From: Microbulbifer litoralis
GTDB lineage: Bacteria > Pseudomonadota > Gammaproteobacteria > Pseudomonadales > Cellvibrionaceae
Assembly: GCF_023634065.1 (NCBI RefSeq)
Contig: NZ_JALKCV010000014.1
Coordinates: forward strand, 1-64,000
Reading direction: 5' to 3'
Length of the DNA: 64,000 nt
The notes under the pieces were generated by a model. The model did not search any database. It was not told where the DNA came from and was given only the letters and a program-made list of their open reading frames with translations. A program made the position numbers and the translations under genes. This document shows, one piece after another, positions 18,401 through 30,750 of the stretch; position 1 is the stretch's first letter; every line of letters begins with the position of its first letter.

Positions 18401-18603
18401 TGTCCGATAAGGCAGCCGCGGCCGAACGGCCGGTAAAATCCCCCTGTGTATCCGTCTGCGTATTGAATGCGGCGGATATCTGTGAGGGCTGTTTTCGCAG
18501 CGTGGCGGAGATCAGCCGCTGGGGATCGATGGACAACGACGAGCGCCGTGCGGTGCTGGAAAACTGCAACGAGCGCGCGCGGCAGATGGGCCGCGTTCTG
18601 TAA
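18400..18603 (+). CDS. DUF1289 small cysteine protein
   Basis: 67 residues from the ATG at 18400 (TGATG overlap with the upstream stop). The DUF1289 signature is complete: PCVSVC, then CEGCFR with the typical EISRW, four cysteines that look like a metal or Fe-S site. The role of the family is unknown. The close spacing to the yrdA-like gene is shared by many gammaproteobacteria (from memory). Confidence 0.85.
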   Translation: MSDKAAAAERPVKSPCVSVCVLNAADICEGCFRSVAEISRWGSMDNDERRAVLENCNERARQMGRVL

Positions 18604-18702
18604 CGACATTAGAAGTACCCTGCGGGGCCGGCGGGCGTGTGGAGCGGGGCCTCCGTGCCGGACTGCTGCCGTGGGGTTCATTGCCGAGAATCAAACAAAA
18701 AT

Positions 18703-22242
<3,540 letters not shown>

Positions 22243-22444
22243 GTGCGGCCCCGTGGCCAGATTGGCCGCAGGCCCTGCGAGAAACGCCGGAACGGGTGGC
22301 TCGACTAGGCAGTTCTATCTGGGTAAGCTAGCCGGCATTTTAAATCGACGATAAAGGGGCGGGCCTGCAGCCCGCAAGCGGAGCTGGAGCCTTTGGCGTT
22401 CCGGGAAAGCTCCGCGCTCCCGGAGCATTCAAGGCGCGGATTTC

Positions 22445-23401
22445 ATGAATTTCAATTTTCTCGAGTTTGAACAGCCGATTGCCGAGCTGGAAGGCAAGAT
22501 CAAGGAGCTGCAGCACGTCGGCGATGACAACGAACTGAATATCGCCGAAGAGGTCACCCGCCTGCGGGAAAAGAGCAAGAAACTGACCGAATCCATCTAC
22601 TCGGACCTGTCCCCCTGGCAGGTAGTGCAGGTGGCGCGCCACCCGCAGCGCCCCTACTCGAAAGACTATATCGAACGCATCTTCACCGACTGGGACGAGC
22701 TGCACGGCGACCGCCACTTCGGCGACGACAAGGCGATCATCTCCGGCATTGCGCGCCTGGACGGCAAGCCGGTGGCGGTGATCGGCGAGGAGAAAGGGCG
22801 CTCGGTGAACGACAAGGTGGCGCGCAACTTCGGCATGCCCAAGCCGGAGGGCTATCGCAAGGCGCTGCGCATCATGGAGATGGCCGAGCGCTTCAAGATG
22901 CCGGTACTGACCCTGATCGACACCCCGGGAGCCTACCCGGGTATCGACAGCGAGGAGCGCGGTATCAGTGAGGCGATTGCGCAGAACCTGGCGGTGATGT
23001 CGCGCCTGCGCACGCCGATCATCTGCACCGTGATCGGCGAGGGCTCCTCCGGCGGCGCACTGGCGATCGGCGTTGGCGATCAGCTCAATATGCTGCAGTA
23101 CTCCACCTATTTCGTGATCTCCCCGGAGGGCTGCGCCAACATCATCTGGAAAACCGTGGACAAGGCGCCGCTGGCGGCCGAGGCCATGGGGGTGACGTCG
23201 AGCGTGCTGGAGGAACTGGGAATCGTCGACGAGACCATCGCGGAACCCCTGGGCGGCGCCCACCGGGATCCGGCCGCCATGGCCGACCGGCTGCAGGAGC
23301 GCCTGGCGGCACAGCTGGACCAGCTGCGCGGCGTACCCATCGACGAGTTGCTGGACAAGCGCTACCAGCGCCTGATGAGCTACGGCAACGTCGTTTCCTG
23401 A
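22445..23401 (+). CDS. accA: Acetyl-CoA carboxylase carboxyltransferase alpha subunit
   Basis: 318 residues, the normal length. It transfers the carboxyl group from biotin-BCCP to acetyl-CoA in a complex with AccD, the first step of fatty acid synthesis. Recognisable blocks: [18 protein letters not shown] at the N-terminus, [33 protein letters not shown] and [15 protein letters not shown], the crotonase-fold oxyanion loops. It is 200 bases downstream of dnaE and followed by a hairpin at 23409-23429. Confidence 0.98.
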   Translation: MNFNFLEFEQPIAELEGKIKELQHVGDDNELNIAEEVTRLREKSKKLTESIYSDLSPWQVVQVARHPQRPYSKDYIERIFTDWDELHGDRHFGDDKAIISGIARLDGKPVAVIGEEKGRSVNDKVARNFGMPKPEGYRKALRIMEMAERFKMPVLTLIDTPGAYPGIDSEERGISEAIAQNLAVMSRLRTPIICTVIGEGSSGGALAIGVGDQLNMLQYSTYFVISPEGCANIIWKTVDKAPLAAEAMGVTSSVLEELGIVDETIAEPLGGAHRDPAAMADRLQERLAAQLDQLRGVPIDELLDKRYQRLMSYGNVVS

Positions 23402-23408
23402 TCGCCAT

Positions 23409-23429
23409 GCCCTCCCCGTTCGGGAGGGC
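23409..23429 (+). terminator. Probable terminator after accA
   Basis: GCCCTCCC-CGTTC-GGGAGGGC, an 8-bp GC stem 8 bases after the accA stop, followed a little later by a TTCTTTT tract. The U-run is not immediate, so termination efficiency is uncertain. Confidence 0.6.
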
Positions 23430-23442
23430 GCCGGTGGGTTCT

Positions 23443-23479
23443 TTTCCCGGATTCCGCTGCGCTGCATCCGGGCTACGCC
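23443..23479. repeat. Half REP sequence
   Basis: TTCCCGGATTCCGCTGCGCT followed by GCATCCGGGCTACGCC: matches the right half of the REP palindrome at 17666-17767. Confidence 0.75.
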
Positions 23480-23534
23480 TGGATCGGGCTGATGCGGATG
23501 TGTCTTGTCCCGGCCGGCCTGTAGGGGAGCAGCT

Positions 23535-23914
23535 CTAATCCCGCGTGGCCAGCGCCAGTGCCACGGTCCCCGGCCCCAGGTTGATGCCGCCGGACAGGCT
23601 CATCACCGAGCGATATACCTTCACACCTTTCTCTTCCGCCGCCTGTTCCAGAGCGGCGAAGCCCGGCGTCTTCGCCAGGTCCTCCAGACGGCCGGCGATA
23701 CTCACCACCATCATCGGCACCAGCAGTTCGCCGGCGCGGATCCTGTCTGCCGCCAGCTCGAACAGCGCCTCGGTGCACTGGTCGAAGCCGCGCGGAGTTC
23801 GGGTTACCGAGCTGCCGGTGTGCTCCATGCACAATAGGGCCGTACGGGAATGGAGAATCTGCGCAGGAACTCATCCGACAGGTCACAACCGGAATCAACG
23901 ACTAACTGAAGCAT
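23535..23914 (-). pseudogene. Deleted and frameshifted DegV-family gene
   Basis: Starting at an ATG at 23914, the minus strand encodes MLQLVVDSGCDLSDEF followed by a PVRPY block, the usual DegV N-terminus. After about 30 codons the reading frame shifts, and a second frame (to 23535) encodes GFDQCTEALFELAADRI, then MMVVSIAGRLEDLAKTPGF, then YRSVMSLSGGINLGPGT, the usual DegV C-terminus. Together the pieces total about 125 codons, whereas DegV fatty-acid-binding proteins are about 280-310 residues. The middle has therefore been deleted and the junction is out of frame, so no functional product is expected. Confidence 0.75.
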
Positions 23915-24789
23915 GGGTACATCTTGCTACACAGGTACGGTTTGGGGTGCGAAATCTATCACTTCATGGCAATACAGGCCAACAGCCCCGGGTAAGAGTT
24001 GCGGTCGTGGCGGAATGCTTACCCCCGCGGACCGGGTTTGCGGCCTCTATCCGGACAGCGGGCCCTGAAAATTTAACCGCCAGAGCCATCGGGCATATAC
24101 GGCCCGTCGATCGATCCCGGAGCCGGGAACCCGCCCGATACCGGTGGCCGGGGAGTCATCGGACCCGCGTACAACTACGGACACAGCAGGTTCAACGAAG
24201 TAAAAATTTCAGTCGGGTCGCAAACATGGACGACCGCCCTCGGGGGATGTCCTAAAAATAGTGCCAGTAGGACAAGGCGACTGCGCTGTCGAACAAAAAG
24301 CCTGAAATAAATCGAGTAGCGCTGATCGTCTACCCCGGATGGTAACGACCCGGTTTTGGTGCGAGCTTGGTGGGGGGGCAACTCCCTGCCATTTTTTTTT
24401 GCCCGTTTAAAGCCGGAGGGCCACAGGTGGGAAAATATCGGTTCACAGTTTCAGGATGAAAAAAACGAAAAACAGTACTTTTGATTGCCCGGCAAAGGTG
24501 AACAGCGATAGCCTGTTTATTACTACTGAGTCGAAAAAATAAAAAAGGCAGGCAAGACGAACTGTCAAAAAATGTTGCGACTCGATATTTTAAGTTGATA
24601 AAAAACAATAATACAGTGGTTCCAGAGATTCGGAATTGACGTGCCGCCCAGGGTTCCGGGCGCTCCCGGCAATTCCGTATAGCGTCCACTGGTCGTTCCC
24701 AGATCGCACCAACAAGCTCATGGATACACCGGACAGTGTTTTTCTGTCCGGTGCATTCGGATTGTCAAACCGTGGCTTGGAAGGTGCGT
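23915..24789. other. 875-base gap before the cellulase cluster
   Basis: No gene I can support. Composition drifts from GC-rich to AT-rich at 24.4-24.6 kb, as expected for a promoter region. It should contain the promoter for the TolB-like gene at 24790. No riboswitch or operator was recognised by eye. Confidence 0.4.
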
Positions 24790-25893
24790 ATGCCAGACCT
24801 GCTCCGCCGGCCCCTTGTAAGGGCCTTTTCACTGTCGTTTTCCCTGTCTGTGATTCCGTTCACGGCCGCAGCGGATATCGTCTTTGCGGCCAAGGTGGCG
24901 GGCCCTGTATCCAATATCTATGCACTCGACGATTCCGGTGAACTGCATCGCCTGACCGACAATATCAGTTGGCGCGATATACAGCCGGATATCTCCGCTT
25001 CCGGCGATCTTGTCTTCTCTTCCAACCGCGAGCCAGAGGCGGGAGTGGACCTGGAGCGCCGTTCGGAAAATTTCAATATTTACCTGGTCGCCGCCGGTGA
25101 AAAGCCGCGCGCGATCGCCTCCAGCGAACACCAGGACCTGGAACCGCAGTTTGCCCCGGGTGGGAATCGGGTCGCATTTATCAGCCGCAGTCAAAACAGT
25201 GTCCGGCTCGGCCTGGTAAATCGCGACGGCAGCCAGCGGCGGGAACTGCTGCGGGCCGACGATATCCTCGACTACGCCTGGTCGCCGGACGGCAACCGGA
25301 TCGCACTGGCCGTGCGCCGGGGAGGGGAATTCCTGCTAGGAACACTGCCCGTTACCAGCGGCGATGGTCCCGCCGCCGAAATCGAGGTGTTGATGGCGTC
25401 GGCCGGGCGGCCGCCGGTGGCGATCTCCTGGTCGCCGGACAGTCGCCACCTGGCGTATGTCAGGCATCCCCTGGAAGGCGGCAATCGCACCCTGTGGTTA
25501 CGAAACCTGGAAACCGGCCGGGAGCGGAGGATCTCCGCCGACGGGGTGGAAGTGCAGGCCGCGCCGGAATGGAGCCGGGACGGGCGGCGGCTGCTCTACT
25601 CGGGGCTGGTGGATTACCGCTTCTACTACGACGAGCAGACACATCGGAAGGTCTATCGCGGCGGCATGCAGCTGTTCTCTGCCGATATGCAGGGGAAAAA
25701 CCGCCAGCTCACCGATGGCGAGGCATTGCACCGGGCGCCTGTTTTCTATCCCGGTGAAGATCGCATTGCATTTCTCTACGGCGATGCCCTGGACGCGCGC
25801 TCGCTGGTGCTGGCCAGCATGGACCTGGACAGCGGCGAGGTCCGGCGGTTGTACGACGGTGTCGCGCAGCGTTCGGAACTGAGGTGGCGATAG
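24790..25893 (+). CDS. TolB-like beta-propeller protein, exported
   Basis: 367 residues, start at 24790 with GGAAGG 5-6 bases upstream. Residues ~1-27 form a signal peptide. The rest is a run of WD40-like PD40/TolB blades: DNISWRDIQPDISASGDLVFSS is typical, with YAWSPDGNRIALAV, ISWSPDSRHLAYV and PEWSRDGRRLLYSG giving at least five blades. Such propellers bind proteins or sugars in the periplasm; no enzyme motif is seen. It is followed without any gap by the gene at 25894, so the two should be one translational unit. Their position at the head of the carbohydrate-active cluster suggests a sensing, assembly or secretion role (inference). Confidence 0.75.
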   Translation: MPDLLRRPLVRAFSLSFSLSVIPFTAAADIVFAAKVAGPVSNIYALDDSGELHRLTDNISWRDIQPDISASGDLVFSSNREPEAGVDLERRSENFNIYLVAAGEKPRAIASSEHQDLEPQFAPGGNRVAFISRSQNSVRLGLVNRDGSQRRELLRADDILDYAWSPDGNRIALAVRRGGEFLLGTLPVTSGDGPAAEIEVLMASAGRPPVAISWSPDSRHLAYVRHPLEGGNRTLWLRNLETGRERRISADGVEVQAAPEWSRDGRRLLYSGLVDYRFYYDEQTHRKVYRGGMQLFSADMQGKNRQLTDGEALHRAPVFYPGEDRIAFLYGDALDARSLVLASMDLDSGEVRRLYDGVAQRSELRWR

Positions 25894-26556
25894 ATGAATA
25901 TTTATCGCTGGTTGACAGGCCTGGGGACCCTGGCGGTGCTGTTGCTGCTGATGGTGTGGAATCGCGGCGAGCAATCGGTACAGCGGCACTCGCCGGTGAG
26001 CGACGAGCCACCACCGCCGGCAGTGGTCGGGAATAGCGCGGCCGAGGCCGCCACTCGTGAAGCGCCGTCGCCGTACACATCCGATTCCGTTGGGGATGAG
26101 GCGCGCGAGACCACCGCTGTCGTTCCCGGTGATATACAGCCAATCCTCGGCCAGTCCCTGAAATTTCGCGAATTGCGCGGCGCTGACGGCGCGCTGCGCA
26201 ACCTGGAGTTTGTTGTCCGCCGGGGTGTCCTGCCGCGGCGACTTTTTTCCGGTACCCGCCAGCTGATCGACAGCTACCGGCCACTGTATCGCAACAGTGT
26301 CGGCTATGGCGCGGCCACGGTTTTTTTCCTGTACCAACTGGTGCGCGAAGACCGCAACGGGGACGGCCGGCTGACGCGCAGTGACGGCGTAGACCTGGCG
26401 ATAAGCCGGCCGGACGGCAGCGATTTCCGCATTCTCGATCGCGGCCTGCAGGCAGTGGCGGAGATCGAGCATTTTCCCGCACAGGACCGATTGCGGCTGG
26501 CAGTGGAGGTCGGCGGTACACGGGAAAGCAGGGAGTACGCGCTGTCGGGTGGTTGA
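25894..26556 (+). CDS. Membrane-anchored protein of unknown function
   Basis: 220 residues. Its ATG directly abuts the stop codon of the propeller gene. One N-terminal membrane segment (residues ~8-22, LGTLAVLLLLMVW) is followed by a low-complexity proline/alanine stretch (~35-75) and a periplasmic domain (~85-220). Inside this domain DRNGDGRLTRSDG (about residue 150) is a calcium-binding loop of the EF-hand/dockerin kind. The end (ISRPDGSDFRILDRGL) reads like a propeller blade fragment, so it may interact with or complete the upstream propeller. No family recognised. Confidence 0.65.
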   Translation: MNIYRWLTGLGTLAVLLLLMVWNRGEQSVQRHSPVSDEPPPPAVVGNSAAEAATREAPSPYTSDSVGDEARETTAVVPGDIQPILGQSLKFRELRGADGALRNLEFVVRRGVLPRRLFSGTRQLIDSYRPLYRNSVGYGAATVFFLYQLVREDRNGDGRLTRSDGVDLAISRPDGSDFRILDRGLQAVAEIEHFPAQDRLRLAVEVGGTRESREYALSGG

Positions 26557-26677
26557 TCGGCAGGCGCGCTGAGAGGGAGCGGTAACTTGTGTGCAGTCCA
26601 CCCGGCTGCAAACCGGTTCAACGGATGAACCATTCAATATTCAACAGAGTGAAGCACAGATGACGGGAGAACCAAAA

Positions 26678-28609
26678 ATGCATCGACTATTAACCAGAAA
26701 GTTGTGGATGCTCATACTGTGTTTATGGATGCCCTCCGCCTTCGCGGCGCAGGCAACCATGAACATCCTCAACGATTGGGGTGGCGGTTTCCAGGGGGAA
26801 ATTGTCGTCGTCAATGACGGTGCCGGCGAGCTTACCGATTGGTCGGTGGAGTTCGATATGGCAGTGGATATCAACAACCTGTGGAATGGCGTGATCGCAT
26901 CCCACACGGGCGATCACTACGTTGTGGATGCCGCCAGCTATAACAGCAGCATCCCGGCCGGTGGCCAGGTCAGCATCGGCTTTACCGCCACGCCCGGCAA
27001 TGTCGCCGCGGTGCCGGTGGTGGTCATCGGCGACGGCGGCTCTTCATCCAGTTCCTCGAGCAGCTCCAGCTCTTCGAGCTCCAGTTCCAGCTCCTCGAGC
27101 TCCAGTTCCAGCTCCTCGAGCTCGTCCAGTTCCAGCTCGAGCAGCTCTTCGAGCTCCAGCAGTTCCAGTTCATCCAGCAGCTCCAGTTCGTCCTCGAGCA
27201 GTGGCGGCGGGCGTTTCCGTGTGGATACTTCCGGCAATATCACCAAAAACGGTGAGGTCTTCCCGGTGCAGTGCGGTTCCTGGTTTGGCCTCGAGGGGCG
27301 CCACGAGCCATCGGACGATCCGGACAACCCCAGCGGTGCACCGATGGAGCTCTATATCGGCAATACCTTCTGGGCCAACAACAACCAGGGCACCGGACGC
27401 ACCATCCAGCAGACCATGACCGAAATTACCGGTATGGGTATCAACGTTGTCCGTATGCCGGTCGTGCCACAGACACTGGATCCCGATAATCCGCAGGGCA
27501 AGGAACCCTACCTGAAAAACCACGAGTCGGTACTGGTACCGAATGCGCGCCAGGCGCTGGAGGAGTTCATCGTCGCCGCGGATGCAAACAACATCGAAGT
27601 CATGCTCGACGTGCACTCCTGCTCCAACTACATTGGCTGGCGCTCCGGTCGCTTCGATGCGCGTCCCCCCTACGCCGATGCGGATCGGGACAACTACGAC
27701 TTCTACCGGGAGGACAGCTCCTGCGCTGCCACCAACAACCCGGACGGCGTGACCCGCATCCAGCCGTACGACAAGACACAGTGGCTCGATAACCTGCGCG
27801 AGCTGGCCTCGCTGGAAGCGCAACTGGGTGTGGATAACATCATCGGTATCGACATCTTCAACGAGCCCTTTGACTACACCTGGGAAGAGTGGAAGACACA
27901 CGTCGAGGACGCCTATGACGTGATCAACGCAGAGAACCCGAACCTGTTGCTGTTTGTTCAGGGTATTTCCGCTACGGCAAACGCCCAGGACGGCACACCG
28001 GACTCCACCACCGAGGTTCCGCACGGTGAAGAGTTCACCAACCCCAACTGGGGTGAGAACCTGTTCGAGGCCGGTGACAACCCGCCGGATATTCCCAAAA
28101 GCCAGCTGGTCTACTCGCCGCACACCTACGGTCCGTCCGTATTCGTACAGAAGAGCTTCATGGACCCGGCACAGCCCGAGTGTGAAGGTCTCGAAGGCGA
28201 CGAGGCCGGCGATAACGATTGCAACATCGTGATCAATGAGAGCCTGCTGCGGCCGGGTTGGGAAGAGCACTTCGGCTACCTGCGCGACCAGGGCTACGCG
28301 ATTGTCGTGGGCGAGTTCGGCGGCAACCTGGACTGGCCCGACAAGGGTGCCATCCGCGACCAGAACCGCTGGGATCACATCCAGCCGGGCGTGGTGGATG
28401 GACAGTGGCAGGATGCATTCGTCGATTACATGGTCGATGAAAATATCCAGGGCTGTTACTGGTCCATCAACCCCGAATCCGGTGATACCGGTGGCTGGTA
28501 CGGCCACGCCTATGACCCGATCAGCAACACCACCGGCTGGGGCGAGTGGCAGGACTTCGACCAGCGCAAGACCAACCTGCTGGAAAGGTTGTGGAACGGC
28601 AACCAGTAG
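26678..28609 (+). CDS. CBM2 - poly-Ser - GH5 endoglucanase
   Basis: 643 residues. The ATG at 26678 has GGGAGA about 8 bases upstream and is followed by a signal peptide (residues 1-24). Domains: CBM2 cellulose-binding (25-~112), a pure serine linker of 54 residues (122-175), then a GH5 catalytic domain (~180-640). The acid/base glutamate is E396 in IFNEPF and the nucleophile E546 in VVGEFGG. It should cut internal beta-1,4 bonds of cellulose outside the cell. The signal peptide, CBM2 and linker are almost the same as in the next gene, with a different catalytic domain. The 3' end carries a 40-bp tandem duplication (28585-28664). Confidence 0.92.
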   Translation: MHRLLTRKLWMLILCLWMPSAFAAQATMNILNDWGGGFQGEIVVVNDGAGELTDWSVEFDMAVDINNLWNGVIASHTGDHYVVDAASYNSSIPAGGQVSIGFTATPGNVAAVPVVVIGDGGSSSSSSSSSSSSSSSSSSSSSSSSSSSSSSSSSSSSSSSSSSSSSSSSSSSSSSGGGRFRVDTSGNITKNGEVFPVQCGSWFGLEGRHEPSDDPDNPSGAPMELYIGNTFWANNNQGTGRTIQQTMTEITGMGINVVRMPVVPQTLDPDNPQGKEPYLKNHESVLVPNARQALEEFIVAADANNIEVMLDVHSCSNYIGWRSGRFDARPPYADADRDNYDFYREDSSCAATNNPDGVTRIQPYDKTQWLDNLRELASLEAQLGVDNIIGIDIFNEPFDYTWEEWKTHVEDAYDVINAENPNLLLFVQGISATANAQDGTPDSTTEVPHGEEFTNPNWGENLFEAGDNPPDIPKSQLVYSPHTYGPSVFVQKSFMDPAQPECEGLEGDEAGDNDCNIVINESLLRPGWEEHFGYLRDQGYAIVVGEFGGNLDWPDKGAIRDQNRWDHIQPGVVDGQWQDAFVDYMVDENIQGCYWSINPESGDTGGWYGHAYDPISNTTGWGEWQDFDQRKTNLLERLWNGNQ

Positions 28610-28664
28610 TAGTTCCGCTGTATGAAGGTTGTGGAACGGCAACCAGGAGTAGTTCCGCTGTATG
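28585..28664 (+). repeat. 40-bp tandem duplication at the GH5 3' end
   Basis: Two adjacent 40-bp units (28585-28624 and 28625-28664) that differ only at two positions (near the left edge and AGTAG/GAGTAG). The first unit includes the last codons and stop of the GH5 gene; the second repeats that coding sequence outside the frame's stop. A recent local duplication. Confidence 0.9.
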
Positions 28665-28706
28665 AATGCGCCGCCCCTGCCGGGGTGGCGTATCCCGCGA
28701 AAAAGG

Positions 28707-28734
28707 TGCGGCCCCGGAAACCGGGGCCGCATTC
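28707..28734 (+). terminator. GC hairpin after the GH5 gene
   Basis: TGCGGCCCCGG-AAA-CCGGGGCCGCA, a perfect 11-bp stem, followed by TTCAAT. Strong stem, weak U-run; probably a terminator or mRNA stabiliser between the GH5 and GH6 genes. Confidence 0.65.
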
Positions 28735-28790
28735 AATATCCAGATGAAGTTTTCCAGAAAAATAACTGAATCAGCGAGAAGGGAGAAACC

Positions 28791-30554
28791 ATGTACCGTT
28801 TATTCAACAAAAGCCTGCTGCTTTTGATGTTTGTATTCGGCCTGCCGTCTGCCTATGCGGCCCAGGCCACGATGAACATCGTCAATGACTGGGGCGGCGG
28901 TTTCCAGGGCGAAATAGTGGTGACCAACGACGGCGCCACGACGTTGTCCAACTGGTCTGTCGAGTTCGACATGGCCGTGGACATCAACAATTTATGGAAC
29001 GGCGTGATCAGTTCTCACCAGGGAGATCACTATGTCGTCAACGCCGCCGGTTACAACAGTGAGATAGCACCGGGCGGCCAGGTGAGTGTCGGCTTTACCG
29101 CGACGCCGGGCAATGTATCGGCAGTGCCGGTCATCGTGAATGGCGACGGCGGCAGCTCCTCGTCGAGTTCCTCGAGCAGCTCTTCCAGCAGTTCATCGAG
29201 TTCCTCCAGCAGTTCTTCCTCCAGTTCCTCGAGCTCCTCCAGCAGCAGCTCGAGTTCGAGCAGCTCGTCTTCATCCAGCAGCAGTTCCAGTAGCAGCTCG
29301 AGCTCCTCCGGCGGCCGCCTGGACAATCCGTTTGCGGCGTCCAACAGCTGGTATGTGAACCCGGTCTGGGCCGCCAACGCCATGGCCGAGCCCGGAGGCA
29401 GCGCCATTGCCGGCTACAGCTCCGCCGTGTGGATGGACCGCATCGGTGCCATCACCGAGGGCACGGGCCTGCGCGGTCACCTGGACCAGGCGCTGGCCAA
29501 TGGCGACGACCTGTTCATGTTCGTGGTCTACGACCTGCCCAACCGCGACTGCTCGGCACTGGCCTCCAACGGCGAGCTGCTGATCGCCGAGAACGGCATG
29601 CAGCGTTACCAGGATGAGTATATTGCGCCGATTGTCGACATTCTCTCCGATCCCGCCTATGCGAATATCAATATCGTCGCCATTGTCGAGGTGGATTCCC
29701 TGCCGAACCTGGTGACCAACCTGGATATTCCCGAGTGCCAGGAGGCCAACGGTCCGGGCGGCTATCGCGACGGTATCCGCTACGCGCTGAACCAGCTGTC
29801 GCAGATCCCGAACGTCTACTCCTATGTGGACATCGCCCACTCCGGCTGGCTCGGTTGGAGCAGCAACTTCGGCCCGGCGGTGAACCTGATCGGCGACGTG
29901 GTTGAAAGCACCGATGCCGGCTGGGACAGCGTCGCCGGCTTCGCCTCCAACTCCGCCAACTATACGCCGGTGGAGGAACCCTACCTGCCGGATCCGACCC
30001 TGAACGTCGGTGGCCAGCCGGTGCGGGCGGCGGATTTCTACGAGTGGAACGACTACTTCGAGGAGCTGGACTTCGTGCAGGACTGGCGCGATGCCATGAT
30101 CGCCCGCGGCGCACCGCAGTCGCTCGGCATGCTGATCGATACCGGCCGCAACGGCTGGGGTGGCCCCGACCGGCCCACTGGCACTTCCTCCAGTACCAAT
30201 ATCAATACCTACGTCAACGAGTCGCGTATCGATCGCCGCATTCACCGCGGCAACTGGTGCAACCAGCCCGGCGGTGTCGGTTTCCGGCCGCAGGCGGAAC
30301 CACACCCGGGCGTGGATGCGTACGTATGGATCAAACCCCAGGGCGAGTCGGACGGTATCAGCGATCCCAATTTCGAACAGGATCCCAACGACCCGAACAA
30401 GAAGCACGACCCGATGTGCGATCCGAACTACCAGGGCAATGAGCTCAACGGCAACAACGCGACCGGCGCGCTGCCCAATGCACCGCACGCGGGCCGCTGG
30501 TTCCCGGAGGCTTTCCAGGCGCTGACGGAAAACGCCTACCCGCCGCTGGATTGA
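28791..30554 (+). CDS. CBM2 - poly-Ser - GH6 cellulase
   Basis: 587 residues. AAGGGAG lies 6 bases before the start. Signal peptide (1-24), CBM2 (25-~112), a 52-residue serine linker (122-173) and a GH6 domain (~178-587). GH6 motifs: YDLPNRDC with D253 as the probable acid, VEVDSLPNLVTNL with D302 and VWIKPQGESDG near the end. GH6 enzymes are inverting cellobiohydrolases or endoglucanases that act from the non-reducing end; the two cannot be told apart here without modelling of the tunnel loops. It is separated from the GH5 gene by a hairpin and probably has its own promoter. Confidence 0.92.
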   Translation: MYRLFNKSLLLLMFVFGLPSAYAAQATMNIVNDWGGGFQGEIVVTNDGATTLSNWSVEFDMAVDINNLWNGVISSHQGDHYVVNAAGYNSEIAPGGQVSVGFTATPGNVSAVPVIVNGDGGSSSSSSSSSSSSSSSSSSSSSSSSSSSSSSSSSSSSSSSSSSSSSSSSSSSSGGRLDNPFAASNSWYVNPVWAANAMAEPGGSAIAGYSSAVWMDRIGAITEGTGLRGHLDQALANGDDLFMFVVYDLPNRDCSALASNGELLIAENGMQRYQDEYIAPIVDILSDPAYANINIVAIVEVDSLPNLVTNLDIPECQEANGPGGYRDGIRYALNQLSQIPNVYSYVDIAHSGWLGWSSNFGPAVNLIGDVVESTDAGWDSVAGFASNSANYTPVEEPYLPDPTLNVGGQPVRAADFYEWNDYFEELDFVQDWRDAMIARGAPQSLGMLIDTGRNGWGGPDRPTGTSSSTNINTYVNESRIDRRIHRGNWCNQPGGVGFRPQAEPHPGVDAYVWIKPQGESDGISDPNFEQDPNDPNKKHDPMCDPNYQGNELNGNNATGALPNAPHAGRWFPEAFQALTENAYPPLD

Positions 30555-30576
30555 GGGACTGACTCCGTAGTTTTGA

Positions 30577-30655
30577 TTCCCTCTCCCCGACCCTCTCGAT
30601 ATGAGGGAGTGCGGGATATCCCTCTCCCTCCGGAAGAGAGAACGGGGAGAGGGAA
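30577..30655. repeat. Inverted repeat between GH6 and mannanase genes
   Basis: TTCCCTCTCCCCG and CGGGGAGAGGGAA flank a GAGGGAG-rich loop. It is a REP-like intergenic palindrome and lies 23 bases after the GH6 stop, so it may also act as a transcript end. Confidence 0.75.
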
Positions 30656-30750
30656 CGGGGAGAGGGCCATCTGCGGAAGCCGGCAACGGAAATTCCAATC
30701 CCGGATGCAATCAAGCAACACTCAAGCAGCAGGAAAAACAGGAAAGAAAA

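Noticed and set aside
26938-27327. Minus-strand Glu/Leu-rich ORFs opposite the serine linkers (also near 29051, 31602, 33867 and 40679)
   Set aside because: They are the reverse of the poly-serine codons and have no other support.
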